A DNA stretch of 64,000 nt from Flavimaribacter sp039888615 (GCA_039888615.1 JBDQQS010000017.1), one strand, 5' to 3'. Numbered from the stretch's first letter, positions 51,426 to 60,998 are shown. Notes: generated by a model from the letters alone, not told the origin. Made by a program: numbers and translations.

Positions 51426-53861
51426 TCAGATGTCGAGATTGGCGACGCTCAGCGCGTTCTCCTGGATGAAATCGCGCCGCGGCTCCACCTCGTCGCCCAT
51501 CAACCGCGCAAACAGCCCGTCGGCGTCGCTCGCATCCGCAACCTTGACCTGAAGCAGCGTCCTGGCGTTCGGATCCAGCGTGGTTTCCCACAACTGGTTT
51601 GCGTTCATTTCGCCAAGACCCTTGTAACGCTGCATGCTGAGGCCCTTGCGGCCAACCGCGAAGATGGTTTCGAGAAGGTCGGCGGGCCCATGGATCACCG
51701 TGGACTGCTCCTTGCGCAGCAGCCGGACGCCGCCCGAATAGATTTCGTCGAGCCGCTGGAACATCTGGTCGATGCGACGCGCGTCGGCGGAGCCGAGAAG
51801 CGCTGAGTCAAGCAGATGCGATTCCTTCACGCCGCGCACGGTGCGCTCCACCAGCAGGCCGTTTTGCGGGGTGATCTCGCCCGTCCAGCCGCGTTCGGTT
51901 TCCTCCGAAATCGCGTCAAGCCGCGCGGCGACCCGCGTTGCGATGGCCGTGGCGCGTTCCGAATCGTTCATCGCCTCGAGACTGAAGCCGCCGACGATCG
52001 CTGTCTGCTCGACGATCCTGCGGTCGTATCGGGAATGCAGATTCTCGATCAGCGCGCGCATGCGCCGCGCATCTTCGATGACGGCGCGCAGGTCCTGTCC
52101 GGCGCGAATTTCTCCGTCGCGGAGTTCAAGCGAGGCTTCTTCGAGACCCAGGCCGATCAGATATTCTTCCAGTTCCTCCTCGCCCTTGAGGTACTGCTCC
52201 GACTTGCCGCGCGACACCTTGAAGAGCGGCGGCTGGGCGATATAGAGGTGGCCATGCTCGATCAGCGCAGGCATCTGGCGGAAGAAGAAGGTCAGGAGCA
52301 GCGTGCGAATATGGGCGCCATCGACATCGGCGTCCGTCATGATGATGATGCGGTGATAGCGCAGTTTGGCGATATTGAACTCGTCCTTGCCAATGCCGGT
52401 GCCCAGCGCCGTGATCAGCGTGCCGATCTCCTGGCTGGACAGCATCTTGTCGAAGCGGGCCCGCTCGACATTGAGGATCTTGCCGCGCAGGGGCAGGATC
52501 GCCTGATTTTCACGCGAACGACCCTGTTTGGCGGAGCCGCCGGCGGAATCGCCCTCGACGAGGAAGATTTCCGACTTGGCCGGATCGCGCTCCGAGCAGT
52601 CCGCGAGCTTGCCCGGGAGCGAGGCCACGTCCAGCGCGCCCTTGCGCCGAGTCAGTTCGCGGGCCTTGCGCGCGGCCTCGCGGGCGGCGGCGGCCTCGAC
52701 CACCTTTCCGACCAGGATCTTTGCTTCCTGTGGATGTTCCTCGAGCCACTGATTGAGGCCGGCGTTGACGAGATTCTCGACAACGGGACGGACTTCCGAG
52801 GAAACCAGCTTGTCCTTGGTCTGGGAAGAGAACTTCGGATCAGGCACCTTGACGGAGAGAACCGCGGTCAGACCTTCACGGCAATCGTCGCCGGTCAGCG
52901 AGACCTTTTCCTTCTTGGTCAGGCCGGAACTCTCGGCATAGGCGACGATCTGGCGGGTGAGCGCGCCGCGGAAACCGGCCATGTGGGTGCCGCCGTCGCG
53001 CTGTGGAATGTTGTTGGTGAAGCACAGGACGTTTTCGTGGTAGCTGTCGTTCCACCACATGGCCACTTCGACGGTGACGCCGTCCTTTTCGCCGTAGATG
53101 GCGATCGGCTCTTCCACCAGCGACTTTCTGTTGCGGTCGAGATATTTCACGAAGGCCTGGATGCCGCCGTCATAGGACATCTCGGTCTTGCGGACGTCGG
53201 AATGACGCAGATCCGTCAGACTGATGCGGACGCCGGAATTCAGAAAGGCAAGCTCGCGAAGCCGATGTTCGAGCGTGTCGAAATCGAACTCCGTCATGGT
53301 GAAGGTCTCGCTGGACGGCAGGAAGGTGACCTCTGTGCCGGTTTCCGGGCCGGCCTCGCCGGTTACGGCGAGCGGTCCGTCGGCGACGCCGTGGGTGAAG
53401 CTCATTTCATGGACCTTGCCGTTGCGGCGAATGGTCAGCCTGAGCATGACCGACAGGGCGTTGACCACGGATACGCCGACGCCGTGAAGGCCGCCGGACA
53501 CCTTGTAGGAATTCTGATCGAACTTGCCGCCGGCGTGCAGCTGCGTCATGATGACTTCGGCCGCCGAAATGCCTTCGCCCGTGTGTATGTCGGTCGGAAT
53601 GCCGCGGCCATTGTCTGTCACCGTGCATGAACCGTCGGCGTTGAGCGTGACGGTGACGTCCGTCGCATGGCCAGCCAGCGCCTCGTCGATGGCGTTATCG
53701 ACAACCTCGTAGACCATGTGGTGCAGGCCGGAACCGTCGTCGGTGTCGCCGATATACATGCCCGGACGTTTGCGAACCGCGTCCAAACCCTTCAAAACCT
53801 TGATGGATTCGGCGCCGTATTCCGGGCTGGACTGGTTTTCGCTGGCGGATTCGTCGCTCAT
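51426..53861 (-). CDS. gyrB: DNA gyrase subunit B
   Basis: ATPase subunit of gyrase. The 811-residue product has the GHKL ATPase (SIKVLKGLDAVRKRPGMYIGDTDDGSGLHHMVYEVVDNAIDEA; GGLHGVGVSVVNALS), the TOPRIM domain (FLVEGDSAGGSAKQGRSRENQAILPLRGKILNVE; DADVDGAHIRTLLL) and the C-terminal GyrB segment QRYKGLGEMNANQLWETT. ATG 53861 is where the family begins; the frame continues to 54053 without support. Confidence 0.97.
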   Translation of the reverse strand: MSDESASENQSSPEYGAESIKVLKGLDAVRKRPGMYIGDTDDGSGLHHMVYEVVDNAIDEALAGHATDVTVTLNADGSCTVTDNGRGIPTDIHTGEGISAAEVIMTQLHAGGKFDQNSYKVSGGLHGVGVSVVNALSVMLRLTIRRNGKVHEMSFTHGVADGPLAVTGEAGPETGTEVTFLPSSETFTMTEFDFDTLEHRLRELAFLNSGVRISLTDLRHSDVRKTEMSYDGGIQAFVKYLDRNRKSLVEEPIAIYGEKDGVTVEVAMWWNDSYHENVLCFTNNIPQRDGGTHMAGFRGALTRQIVAYAESSGLTKKEKVSLTGDDCREGLTAVLSVKVPDPKFSSQTKDKLVSSEVRPVVENLVNAGLNQWLEEHPQEAKILVGKVVEAAAAREAARKARELTRRKGALDVASLPGKLADCSERDPAKSEIFLVEGDSAGGSAKQGRSRENQAILPLRGKILNVERARFDKMLSSQEIGTLITALGTGIGKDEFNIAKLRYHRIIIMTDADVDGAHIRTLLLTFFFRQMPALIEHGHLYIAQPPLFKVSRGKSEQYLKGEEELEEYLIGLGLEEASLELRDGEIRAGQDLRAVIEDARRMRALIENLHSRYDRRIVEQTAIVGGFSLEAMNDSERATAIATRVAARLDAISEETERGWTGEITPQNGLLVERTVRGVKESHLLDSALLGSADARRIDQMFQRLDEIYSGGVRLLRKEQSTVIHGPADLLETIFAVGRKGLSMQRYKGLGEMNANQLWETTLDPNARTLLQVKVADASDADGLFARLMGDEVEPRRDFIQENALSVANLDI

Positions 53862-53932
53862 ATTGCCTGTTCTTTCCTGCAAGGCGCGGGATTGCTTTCG
53901 GCGCTTCCGAATCACCCCAGCCCGTAAGCCTG

Positions 53933-53961
53933 AATATAATGATTTTTTTCGGTTTTTCCAA
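53933..53961 (-). promoter_or_regulatory. Possible sigma-70 promoter of gyrB
   Basis: On the minus strand TTGGAA, 17 A-rich bases, TATATT. Two and one mismatches from consensus, about 70 bases before the gyrB ATG. Confidence 0.4.
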
Positions 53962-54082
53962 ATCCGGGATCGTAAAAGGCAGGTGGTTCCCGGATGGTCC
54001 ACAGGCTCGATCGGAACCGATGCTCCAACTGTTACTGGCGGGCCGGAAGCCATGTAACTATATTGGACGCAAGGAGCAGTTC

Positions 54083-55447
54083 ATGGACGCGCTTATCGAG
54101 CCATTCGAACCACCGGCGCCGAAACCCAGATCGCAACCGCCGAGCCGGCTGCAGGTGATAAAAACCATCTACCGAAACCCCATAGAACTGTGGGGCGAGC
54201 CGGCCTACGCCAATCCCGTTTTGAAGGCGAAAATGTTCAACGAGAGCATGATCGTCGCCAACCAGCCGGACTTCATCCGGCATATCCTGGTGGACAATGC
54301 GAAGAACTACCGGATGGCGCGGGTGCGCCAGCTGGTCCTGAGGCCGATCCTGCGTGACGGATTACTGACAGCGGAAGGTCCGGCATGGAAACGCTCTCGC
54401 AGGGCGGTGGCGCCGGTCTTTACGCCGCGGCATGCGGCCGGTTTCGCCGACCAGATGCTGGCATGCAGCGAGCGTTTCGCCGAACGTTTCGCGGGCGACG
54501 GCGGCGTTCACGACGTGGCGCTGGCGATGACGGACCTGACCTACGAGGTTCTTGCCGCAACGCTGTTTTCCGAGGATCCAAACCCGAATTCGTCGCTGGC
54601 CGAGAATGTCGCGCGGCTTCTCGACACGATGGGGCGAGTGGATCCGCTCGATCTGCTCAAGGCGCCGGAATGGATTCCGCGCCTTACCCGCATCCGCGGC
54701 CGCGGCTCGCTGAACTATTTTCGCAAGATGGTGCGCGAGATGATCGCCCGACGCCAGAAAATGCTGACGCGCGGCGAAAAGGCGTCTGAGGATTTTCTGA
54801 CGCTGCTCATTGCGCAACAAGGACCGGACGGCCTGACCGAGCAGGAAGTGGAAGACAACATCCTGACTTTCCTCGGCGCCGGTCACGAGACGACGGCGCG
54901 TGCGCTCGGCTGGACGATCTATTGCCTGGCCAATGCGGCGTGGGAGCGCGAAAAAGTGGAGGAGGAGGTCGACCGGATCGTCGACAGCGGTCTGGAACCT
55001 GTGAAATGGCTGGACGCCATGCCCTATACGAGAGCGGCTTTCGAGGAGGCCATGCGGCTTTATCCTCCGGCGCCGTCGATCAATCGCGAGGCGATCGCCG
55101 ACGACCGCTGGGGCGAAACGGAGATTCCCGCCGGCACGACAGTCCTCGTGCTGCCCTGGATCCTGCACCGCCACCAATTGCTCTGGGACCGGCCGAACGC
55201 CTTCATTCCGGAGCGTTTTCTGCCGGAAAACCGTGCGAAAATCGAGCGATTCCAGTATCTGCCCTTTGGCGCCGGTCCGCGCGTATGCATCGGCGCTACC
55301 TTCGCGCTGCAGGAAGCCGCCATTGCGCTGGGCGTACTGATGAAGCGCTTTCGATTCGACTGCACGCAGGACACGAAGCCGTGGCCCGTGCAGCGCGTGA
55401 CGACGCAGCCGCTGGGCGGCCTGCCGATGACTGTCACGACGCGCTGA
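54083..55447 (+). CDS. Cytochrome P450
   Basis: A 454-residue P450 heme monooxygenase: I-helix oxygen-binding GAGHETTARALGW (about 265-277), ExxR at Glu322-x-x-Arg325, and the heme-binding FGAGPRVCIGA with Cys402 as iron ligand. It has no signal peptide or membrane anchor, so it is soluble and needs separate redox partners, none of which is encoded nearby. The sequence resembles bacterial CYPs related to eukaryotic-type fatty-acid or terpene hydroxylases, but the substrate cannot be told. AAGGAG precedes ATG 54083. Divergent from gyrB. Confidence 0.93.
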   Translation: MDALIEPFEPPAPKPRSQPPSRLQVIKTIYRNPIELWGEPAYANPVLKAKMFNESMIVANQPDFIRHILVDNAKNYRMARVRQLVLRPILRDGLLTAEGPAWKRSRRAVAPVFTPRHAAGFADQMLACSERFAERFAGDGGVHDVALAMTDLTYEVLAATLFSEDPNPNSSLAENVARLLDTMGRVDPLDLLKAPEWIPRLTRIRGRGSLNYFRKMVREMIARRQKMLTRGEKASEDFLTLLIAQQGPDGLTEQEVEDNILTFLGAGHETTARALGWTIYCLANAAWEREKVEEEVDRIVDSGLEPVKWLDAMPYTRAAFEEAMRLYPPAPSINREAIADDRWGETEIPAGTTVLVLPWILHRHQLLWDRPNAFIPERFLPENRAKIERFQYLPFGAGPRVCIGATFALQEAAIALGVLMKRFRFDCTQDTKPWPVQRVTTQPLGGLPMTVTTR

Positions 55448-55517
55448 AAATCAAAATCTGGACTGGAGTTTCCGTCCGCCGCGAAAGCAGCGAAAGCCGG
55501 AAGAGACCCGTGAAAGC

Positions 55518-55697
55518 TTACTTCGCGGTGTCAGCTGCGAATTCCTGCGCACATGGATCAACGCCGTAGGACGGCGCGCAGCCAGTCTTGCTGGCCGTCA
55601 CGAAATGCGGCGCCGCGAATGCGCCGGCCAGAATAATTGCGCCCGCCACGATGAAGGACGTGACGATTGTCCTGCCGAGTGTTTTTTGTTCGGCCAT
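55518..55697 (-). CDS. 59-residue membrane or exported peptide, unknown function
   Basis: A short gene of 59 codons. The product starts MAEQKTLGRT, followed by one hydrophobic helix (IVTSFIVAGAIILAGAFA, residues about 11-28), then a small polar tail with two cysteines (Cys40, Cys49; TGCAPSYGVDPCAQEF). GGAGAGG lies just before the ATG, a strong ribosome site. The helix could be a signal peptide or membrane anchor, and the Cys pair could form a disulfide in the periplasm. It lies alone between the P450 and the NDUFA9-like gene. I know no family for it. Confidence 0.65.
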   Translation of the reverse strand: MAEQKTLGRTIVTSFIVAGAIILAGAFAAPHFVTASKTGCAPSYGVDPCAQEFAADTAK

Positions 55698-55932
55698 GTT
55701 GCCTCTCCGGTTATACGGGCGTTCCCCAACGCCGCCTTGTCAGACGATAATCCGCTTTGGAAGCAATCGTTCGACCACTCCGCCTCAGCGAAATCTAGCA
55801 AGGAAATACTAACGAAACCTCACGCGATTTAACGTGGCAAACAACACACTTCAATGACATTCTGGCCACAGTCGAGCAACTAGAATGCATTTTTGAAGAA
55901 AAAGTTCCGAACGGATAAAATAGCGTCCGCCG

Positions 55933-56910
55933 TCAGACGGGCGCTCCGCGGGTAAACTGGCCAGCCGGCCGGAATCGAACCAGGTAGGAGGGCAGAACTG
56001 ATTCGATGGTCGCTGGAACGATACCCATGCCTTCCAGGGTCCGGCCTTCGGCGATCGCGGCGTCCGAGACGATCGTGTCGCCCTTGAGCAGCTGCACCTG
56101 GTCGTAGGTGAGCATCGGATCGATGAGCGGAACAAGCGACATCAGACGCCCCAAGAGACCGGCGACAGACCAGGGAATGTTGGCGTAGACGCGCTGGCGA
56201 CGAATGACCTCGAGCATGTAGTCCAGACACGCCTTGAAGGTCAGCACTTCGGCGCCGCCGAGCTCCCAGGTCTTGCCGCGTTCGATCGCTCCATCGACAT
56301 CGCGGGCAAACGCTTCCGCGACATCGACAACATAGACCGGTTGGAATTTGGTTTCGCCGCCGCCAATCAGCGGAAGGAAAGGCGAGAATCGCGCCATATC
56401 CGCAAATTTGTTGAAGAATTCGTCTTCCGGTCCGAAAATCACCGAGGGACGCATGATCGTTGTTTCCGGCAGAATTTCGCGGATCGCCTGTTCGGCGAGA
56501 CCCTTGGTGCGGGCGTATTCGGACTCGCTCTCGGGATCGGCGCCAATCGCCGACATGTGGGTCAGCGGCACGCCGACGGCGCGACAGGCCTCGGCGATTG
56601 CCCTGGCGCCAAAGTCCTGGACGCTGTCGAAGGTGTTGGCGCCCTTCGGAAACAGGATACCAACGAGATTGACGACATGGTCGGACCCGGCGACGGCCCG
56701 ATCCACGGAAGCGCGGTTGCGCAGATTGGCCTGAACGCCGACGATCTGTCCGACATTGCCGAGAGGCTGAAGAAAGTTTGCAAGGTCAGGGCGGCGAACG
56801 GCGACGCGGATATAATATCCCCGGCGGGCGAGCGCCTGGACGAGATGGCGGCCGACGAAACCCGAACCGCCGAATACGGTAACCACTTTCGGAGATTTGC
56901 GTGTCATCAT
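55933..56910 (-). CDS. NDUFA9-like NAD(P)-binding (atypical SDR) protein
   Basis: A 325-residue atypical short-chain dehydrogenase. It starts VVTVFGGSGFVGRHLVQALARRGY, the nucleotide-binding motif of the complex I NDUFA9 (39 kDa) family, and continues with VVNLVGILF, SAIGADPESESEYARTKGLAEQAI and IMRPSVIFGPEDEFFNKFA. Alphaproteobacterial members are linked to respiratory complex I or quinone metabolism, without direct proof. ATG 56910 has AGG eight bases upstream; a longer frame begins at 56946. Confidence 0.88.
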   Translation of the reverse strand: MMTRKSPKVVTVFGGSGFVGRHLVQALARRGYYIRVAVRRPDLANFLQPLGNVGQIVGVQANLRNRASVDRAVAGSDHVVNLVGILFPKGANTFDSVQDFGARAIAEACRAVGVPLTHMSAIGADPESESEYARTKGLAEQAIREILPETTIMRPSVIFGPEDEFFNKFADMARFSPFLPLIGGGETKFQPVYVVDVAEAFARDVDGAIERGKTWELGGAEVLTFKACLDYMLEVIRRQRVYANIPWSVAGLLGRLMSLVPLIDPMLTYDQVQLLKGDTIVSDAAIAEGRTLEGMGIVPATIESVLPSYLVRFRPAGQFTRGAPV

Positions 56911-56998
56911 GATGCGTACCTGACTTCGAAACGTTGTCTCCGTCATACGGAAATCCGACGCCGAGGTGAAGTCCCGGCAGACCGAATCATCAAATATG

Positions 56999-57520
56999 TC
57001 AGGGGCGGCGGACCATCAATATGCGGCTGGCCGGATCCAGTCCCTCTGGCGCTTCGTCGTAGAACCGGTCGCGCAATTGCTGCGACGCCTGATCGAGCGG
57101 CAACTCGACAAATCCACGCCGACGATAAAACGGAGCGTTGAACGCAACGCAGCGGAACGTCGACAGCGCGCAACGGGCTGCGCCATCGCTGCGCGCGCGC
57201 CATATATACGCGTCCAGAAGGGCGGAGCCTACGCCCTTGCCCTGATGATCGGGTTGCACCGACAATTCCCGCAGATAAAGGCAGTCGAGCAGGTCGAGAG
57301 CGGCCGCAAACCCGATCGGTTGGTCACCTTCGTCGCAGGCGACGAAGACCGGACCACCCGACAGGACAGGCATGAATTCCGCCAGGGGAACGGGCGGATG
57401 TTCCGCGATTGCGGCAATTGCCGGATCGGGAACCGTTGCAAACAGACGCGCGGCGGCCTGTTCAATATGATGAAGGAGCGGCGGATCGCCGTCTTGCATT
57501 TCCCGTAAGCGGACAGACAT
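56999..57520 (-). CDS. GNAT-family N-acetyltransferase
   Basis: A 173-residue acetyltransferase with the acetyl-CoA binding motif A VQPDHQGKGVGSALLDAYI and motif B AFNAPFYRRRGFVEL. The N-terminus SVRLREMQDGDPPLLHHIE starts the fold. Substrate unknown. Thirty bases after the DUF1330 gene on the same strand. Confidence 0.88.
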   Translation of the reverse strand: MSVRLREMQDGDPPLLHHIEQAAARLFATVPDPAIAAIAEHPPVPLAEFMPVLSGGPVFVACDEGDQPIGFAAALDLLDCLYLRELSVQPDHQGKGVGSALLDAYIWRARSDGAARCALSTFRCVAFNAPFYRRRGFVELPLDQASQQLRDRFYDEAPEGLDPASRILMVRRP

Positions 57521-57550
57521 GATGGTCGCCCCGACGCATTATCGCAGGAT

Positions 57551-57838
57551 CTAGCAGCCTTCGACGATGACGAGTTCGGCGTCCGCCACACTCTGGCGAA
57601 TGGCGCGGGCGGCGGTGTATTCGGGCGAATTGTAGCAATCGAGCGCATCCTGCTTCGATGCGAATTCGATGACGACGTTGCGGCCGCGGTTCGGACCTTC
57701 CAGATCCTCAAAGGCGCCGCCGCGGGCGAGAAACTTCGCGCCGTAGCGTTCGAAGGCGGGCTTTGCGCCAGCAACGTAATCCTTGTAGCGCTCCGGGTCG
57801 CGCACATCGACGCGGGCGATCCAATAGGCTTTGCTCAT
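57551..57838 (-). CDS. DUF1330 family protein
   Basis: A 95-residue ferredoxin-like dimeric alpha-beta barrel protein: KAYWIARVDVRDPERYKDYV, KPAFERYGAKFLARGG and VVIEFASKQDALDCYNSPEYTAA are the family hallmarks. Function unknown. GGAGG precedes the ATG. Often found beside pyrF in rhizobia, as here (23 bases after pyrF). Confidence 0.92.
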   Translation of the reverse strand: MSKAYWIARVDVRDPERYKDYVAGAKPAFERYGAKFLARGGAFEDLEGPNRGRNVVIEFASKQDALDCYNSPEYTAARAIRQSVADAELVIVEGC

Positions 57839-57861
57839 TGTCGTTTCCTCCAGTTTTTCGT

Positions 57862-58560
57862 TCAGGCGGACGCGCCATCCATTTCGGCGAGGATAGCGCG
57901 GGCGGCGGCGACGGGATCAGGCGACTTGACGATGGGGCGGGCGACCACCAGGTGGCTCGCCCCGTTTTCCAGGGCATCGGCCGGCGTGACCACACGTTTC
58001 TGGTCGCCGTGATCGGCGCCTGCGGGACGGATGCCAGGGGTGACGACGGCCATGTCGGGTCCGACGACGCCCCGCACCGTCGCCGCCTCCTGCGCAGAAC
58101 AGACGACGCCCCCCATACCGGCGTCGCGCGCCTGACCGGCACGCTTACGCACCAGCGTTTGAGGATCGTCGACATAGCCGGCGTTCCTCAGATCGTCCGT
58201 GTCCATCGACGTGAGCACCGTGACGCCGAGCAGGCAGAGTTCCGAGCCGCGCGCGGATTCCACCGCAGCGGCCATCGCTTTCGGATAGGCGTGAAGCGTC
58301 AGCATCGTGACGTTCATCCGGACGATATTCTCCACGCCCTTCGCCACCGTGTTGTCGATATCGAGGAGCTTCATGTCCAGGAAGACCTTCTTGCCACCAG
58401 CAATCAGGTCTCGGGCGAACTCCAGTCCGCCGGCAAAGACGAGCTGGTAGCCAATCTTGTAGAATGCGACTTCGTCACCCAGGGTCTCAACGATCTTCTC
58501 CGCCTCACCGACGGTCGGAAGGTCCAGTCCGACGATCAGCCTGTCCCGCACCGGTTGCAT
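57862..58560 (-). CDS. pyrF: Orotidine 5'-phosphate decarboxylase
   Basis: Last step of UMP synthesis. The 232-residue TIM barrel has RLIVGLDLPTVGEA, the catalytic FLDMKLLDIDNTVAKG (Asp-x-Lys-x-x-Asp) and VTPGIRPAGADHGDQKRVVTP for phosphate binding. ATG 58560 is the family start (MQPVRDRLIVGLD); the upstream extension overlaps the FMN reductase gene and is rejected. Confidence 0.96.
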   Translation of the reverse strand: MQPVRDRLIVGLDLPTVGEAEKIVETLGDEVAFYKIGYQLVFAGGLEFARDLIAGGKKVFLDMKLLDIDNTVAKGVENIVRMNVTMLTLHAYPKAMAAAVESARGSELCLLGVTVLTSMDTDDLRNAGYVDDPQTLVRKRAGQARDAGMGGVVCSAQEAATVRGVVGPDMAVVTPGIRPAGADHGDQKRVVTPADALENGASHLVVARPIVKSPDPVAAARAILAEMDGASA

Positions 58561-58621
58561 TCGCCTCGTCTCCTGTGATGTCGAATCCGCATAACCCGTT
58601 TGGCATGCCGGACCTGCGGGT

Positions 58622-59209
58622 TCAAGCCGGGCGGGTGGTTTTTCGGAAAGCCTGCGCCCGTTCGTAGAGCTGCAGGCAGGTTTTTTCGAGATCGGCGCGA
58701 TCCTGACCATCCTGCGGCCAGCCGTCCTCGTCGAAGGCGAGGTCGGATTTGCCGATGCAGCACTGGGCGGCTATGACGTCGGCGTCGAGACGACCGAGCA
58801 TCCGGCGCAACTGATCGGCGACCGGACCCGCCTCTCCTTCGGCTCCGCCAGCCGCAACGAGCCCAACCACACGGTCCCGCCAGGGCAGCGCCGGGCGTTC
58901 GCCGGCGCTTGCGCGCGCGGTCCAGGAAATGAGATTGACGAGCAGGGGCGGGACAACGTCGTGAAGCGAGGGGCTCGATATCAGCACGGCGTCGTGATGA
59001 CGGATCATGTCGCCCAGCCGGGCGGCGATCTGCGGAACCACCGTGGCGTTGGGTCCATCAGTGACCATCGGCAAGGGGTGGTCCAGCGGGGAGACCCGCG
59101 TGACTTCCGCCCCGCGCTGGGCGAGCACAAGCTGGGCCGCGTTGGCGAGCCGGTTGGCGGGCGAACCGAAATTCAAGGACCCTGAAAGAACGAGTATGCG
59201 CGGCACCAT
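58622..59209 (-). CDS. NADPH-dependent FMN reductase family protein
   Basis: A 195-residue flavodoxin-like reductase. ILVLSGSLNFGSPANRLANAA is the FMN phosphate loop and AVLISSPSLHDVVPPLLVNLISWT the second FMN-binding segment, as in the NADPH-dependent FMN reductase / azoreductase family. Physiological substrate unknown. Lies between pmtA and pyrF in the dnaK-distal run. Confidence 0.85.
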   Translation of the reverse strand: MVPRILVLSGSLNFGSPANRLANAAQLVLAQRGAEVTRVSPLDHPLPMVTDGPNATVVPQIAARLGDMIRHHDAVLISSPSLHDVVPPLLVNLISWTARASAGERPALPWRDRVVGLVAAGGAEGEAGPVADQLRRMLGRLDADVIAAQCCIGKSDLAFDEDGWPQDGQDRADLEKTCLQLYERAQAFRKTTRPA

Positions 59210-59239
59210 TGATTTGACGCTCCGGCGTCCTTCTGTTCA

Positions 59240-59845
59240 TCAGGCCCGACGATAAATCCACATCTGGGCCGGCGGAATATTCCGGATTTCGACGCCGAAG
59301 CGTTCGACGGTATAGCGGCCGCGCCCCGCCGGAACCGGCGAGGTTGGACCGTAGGAGAATTGGATCATCGGCCGACCGTGCGCGATGTGACCGAGACAAT
59401 CCTCGACCAGCGCGATGCGTTTGCCAACGCTGAAATTCAGAAGCGGCAGGCCGGAAATCACGCAGTCGAACCGGGTGTGGCCAAGTTCGGCCAGCGTCTT
59501 GTCGAGATTGAAGGCGTCGCCCTGTATAACCTTGATTTCCGGATGTTCGGTTTCGAGAAGCCGGCAGAAATAATCGGAATATTCGACCGCGACAATGCGT
59601 TCCGGCGGCAGGCCGCGCCGCAACAAGGCCCGGGTAACGACGCCGGTGCCCGGACCCAGTTCCAGAACGGGCAGTCCCGAGGCTGCGCTGGCGACGCTAG
59701 CCATCCGACGCGCCATGAAGACGGACGTCGGAACAATGGCGCCTACGGATTTCGGCTGGCTGACGAGACCCTTGAAAAAGCGCAGATTACGACTCAGATG
59801 CGTGGTCAGATGCCGCGGCAGGTTCGTGTGCTTGCCCAACGCCAT
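59240..59845 (-). CDS. pmtA: Phospholipid N-methyltransferase
   Basis: A 201-residue SAM-dependent methyltransferase of the rhizobial PmtA type, which methylates phosphatidylethanolamine three times to phosphatidylcholine. SAM motif I is VLELGPGTGVVTRALL; IVAVEYSDYFCRLLE and IQGDAFNLDKTL follow, then FDCVISGLPLLNFS. The N-terminal basic, amphipathic part (RHLTTHLSRNLRFFKGLV) suits membrane binding. It lies 13 bases after dnaJ. GGAG is immediately before the ATG, closer than usual. Confidence 0.87.
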   Translation of the reverse strand: MALGKHTNLPRHLTTHLSRNLRFFKGLVSQPKSVGAIVPTSVFMARRMASVASAASGLPVLELGPGTGVVTRALLRRGLPPERIVAVEYSDYFCRLLETEHPEIKVIQGDAFNLDKTLAELGHTRFDCVISGLPLLNFSVGKRIALVEDCLGHIAHGRPMIQFSYGPTSPVPAGRGRYTVERFGVEIRNIPPAQMWIYRRA

Positions 59846-59858
59846 CTCCGGTTTCGTA

Positions 59859-60998
59859 TCAGTCGCTGAGCGTGTCGAAGAAATGCCGCATCTTCGAAAA
59901 GAAGCCGTGTGATTCCGGATTGTTTTCGTGGGACGAGATCGATTCGAACTCCTCCAGAAGCTCGCGCTGCCTTCGTGTCAGCTTCTGCGGCGTTTCGATC
60001 GAAATCTGGATGTACAGATCGCCCATCTGAGATGAGCGAAGCACAGGCATGCCTTTGGATTTAAGCCGGAACTGGCGGCCGGTCTGCGTGCCTTCGGGCA
60101 CTTTGACCCGGGTCTTCGCGCCATCCAGCGTGACCACATCGAACTGTCCGCCGAGGGCGGCCGTCGTCATGGAAACCGGAACGTTGCAATAGAGATCCGC
60201 GCCGTCGCGCTGGAAGAACTGGTGCGGCTTGACCGACAGAAAAATGTAGAGGTCGCCGGTCGGACCGCTGCGCAAGCCGGCTTCGCCTTCGCCGGCCAGG
60301 CGGATGCGCGTGCCGTCTTCGATACCCGCCGGAATGTTGACAGACAGGCTGCGTTCTTCGGTGACGCGACCCTGGCCCGAACATTTCTGGCACGGGTCGG
60401 CAATGGTTTCGCCGCGGCCGTGACAGGTCGGGCATGTGCGCTCGACCGAGAAGAACCCTTGAGACGCGCGAACCCGGCCGGAGCCACCGCATGTGGCGCA
60501 GGTGGTCGGGCTCGAACCGGGCTTGGCGCCGCTACCAGAGCACTCGTCGCACTGTATGGAGGTCGGAACGCGGATCTGCGCGGTCTTGCCTGTGAAAGCC
60601 TCCTCGAGGGTGATCTCCATGTTGTAGCGCAGATCGCCGCCGCGCTCGCGCCCGCCGGACGAACGACGCTGGCGACCGCCACCCATCATCTCGCCGAAAA
60701 TATCCTCGAAGATATCCGAGAAACCGCCGCCTCCACCGCCAAAGCCGCCGTTGAAGCCTCCGCCTCCGCCGCCTTCGAACGCGGCGTGACCAAACTGATC
60801 GTAGGCCGCGCGCTTCTGCGGATCCTTCAGCGTCTCGTAAGCCTCGTTGACTTCCTTGAAACGGCGTTCAGCGTCTGCATCGTCCGGATTCTTGTCCGGA
60901 TGGAACTTCATCGCCAGGCGCCGGAAGGCGCTCTTCAGATCCTTGTCCGTTGCGCTGCGCGAGACGCCAAGCGTTTCGTAAAAATCCGCCTTAGCCAT
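59859..60998 (-). CDS. dnaJ: Chaperone DnaJ
   Basis: Hsp40 partner of DnaK. The 379-residue protein has the J domain with HPDKNPDD (residues 1-70), a Gly/Phe-rich linker, four CxxCxGxG zinc repeats (CDECSGSG, CATCGGSG, CPTCHGRG, CQKCSGQG) and the C-terminal substrate domain. GGAG lies seven bases before the ATG. It follows dnaK after about 225 bases that contain a terminator-like hairpin, so expression may be partly separate. Confidence 0.97.
   Translation of the reverse strand: MAKADFYETLGVSRSATDKDLKSAFRRLAMKFHPDKNPDDADAERRFKEVNEAYETLKDPQKRAAYDQFGHAAFEGGGGGGFNGGFGGGGGGFSDIFEDIFGEMMGGGRQRRSSGGRERGGDLRYNMEITLEEAFTGKTAQIRVPTSIQCDECSGSGAKPGSSPTTCATCGGSGRVRASQGFFSVERTCPTCHGRGETIADPCQKCSGQGRVTEERSLSVNIPAGIEDGTRIRLAGEGEAGLRSGPTGDLYIFLSVKPHQFFQRDGADLYCNVPVSMTTAALGGQFDVVTLDGAKTRVKVPEGTQTGRQFRLKSKGMPVLRSSQMGDLYIQISIETPQKLTRRQRELLEEFESISSHENNPESHGFFSKMRHFFDTLSD

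Noticed and set aside
51816..53630. Long plus-strand open frame (604 codons) across gyrB
   Set aside because: Antisense shadow of gyrB.
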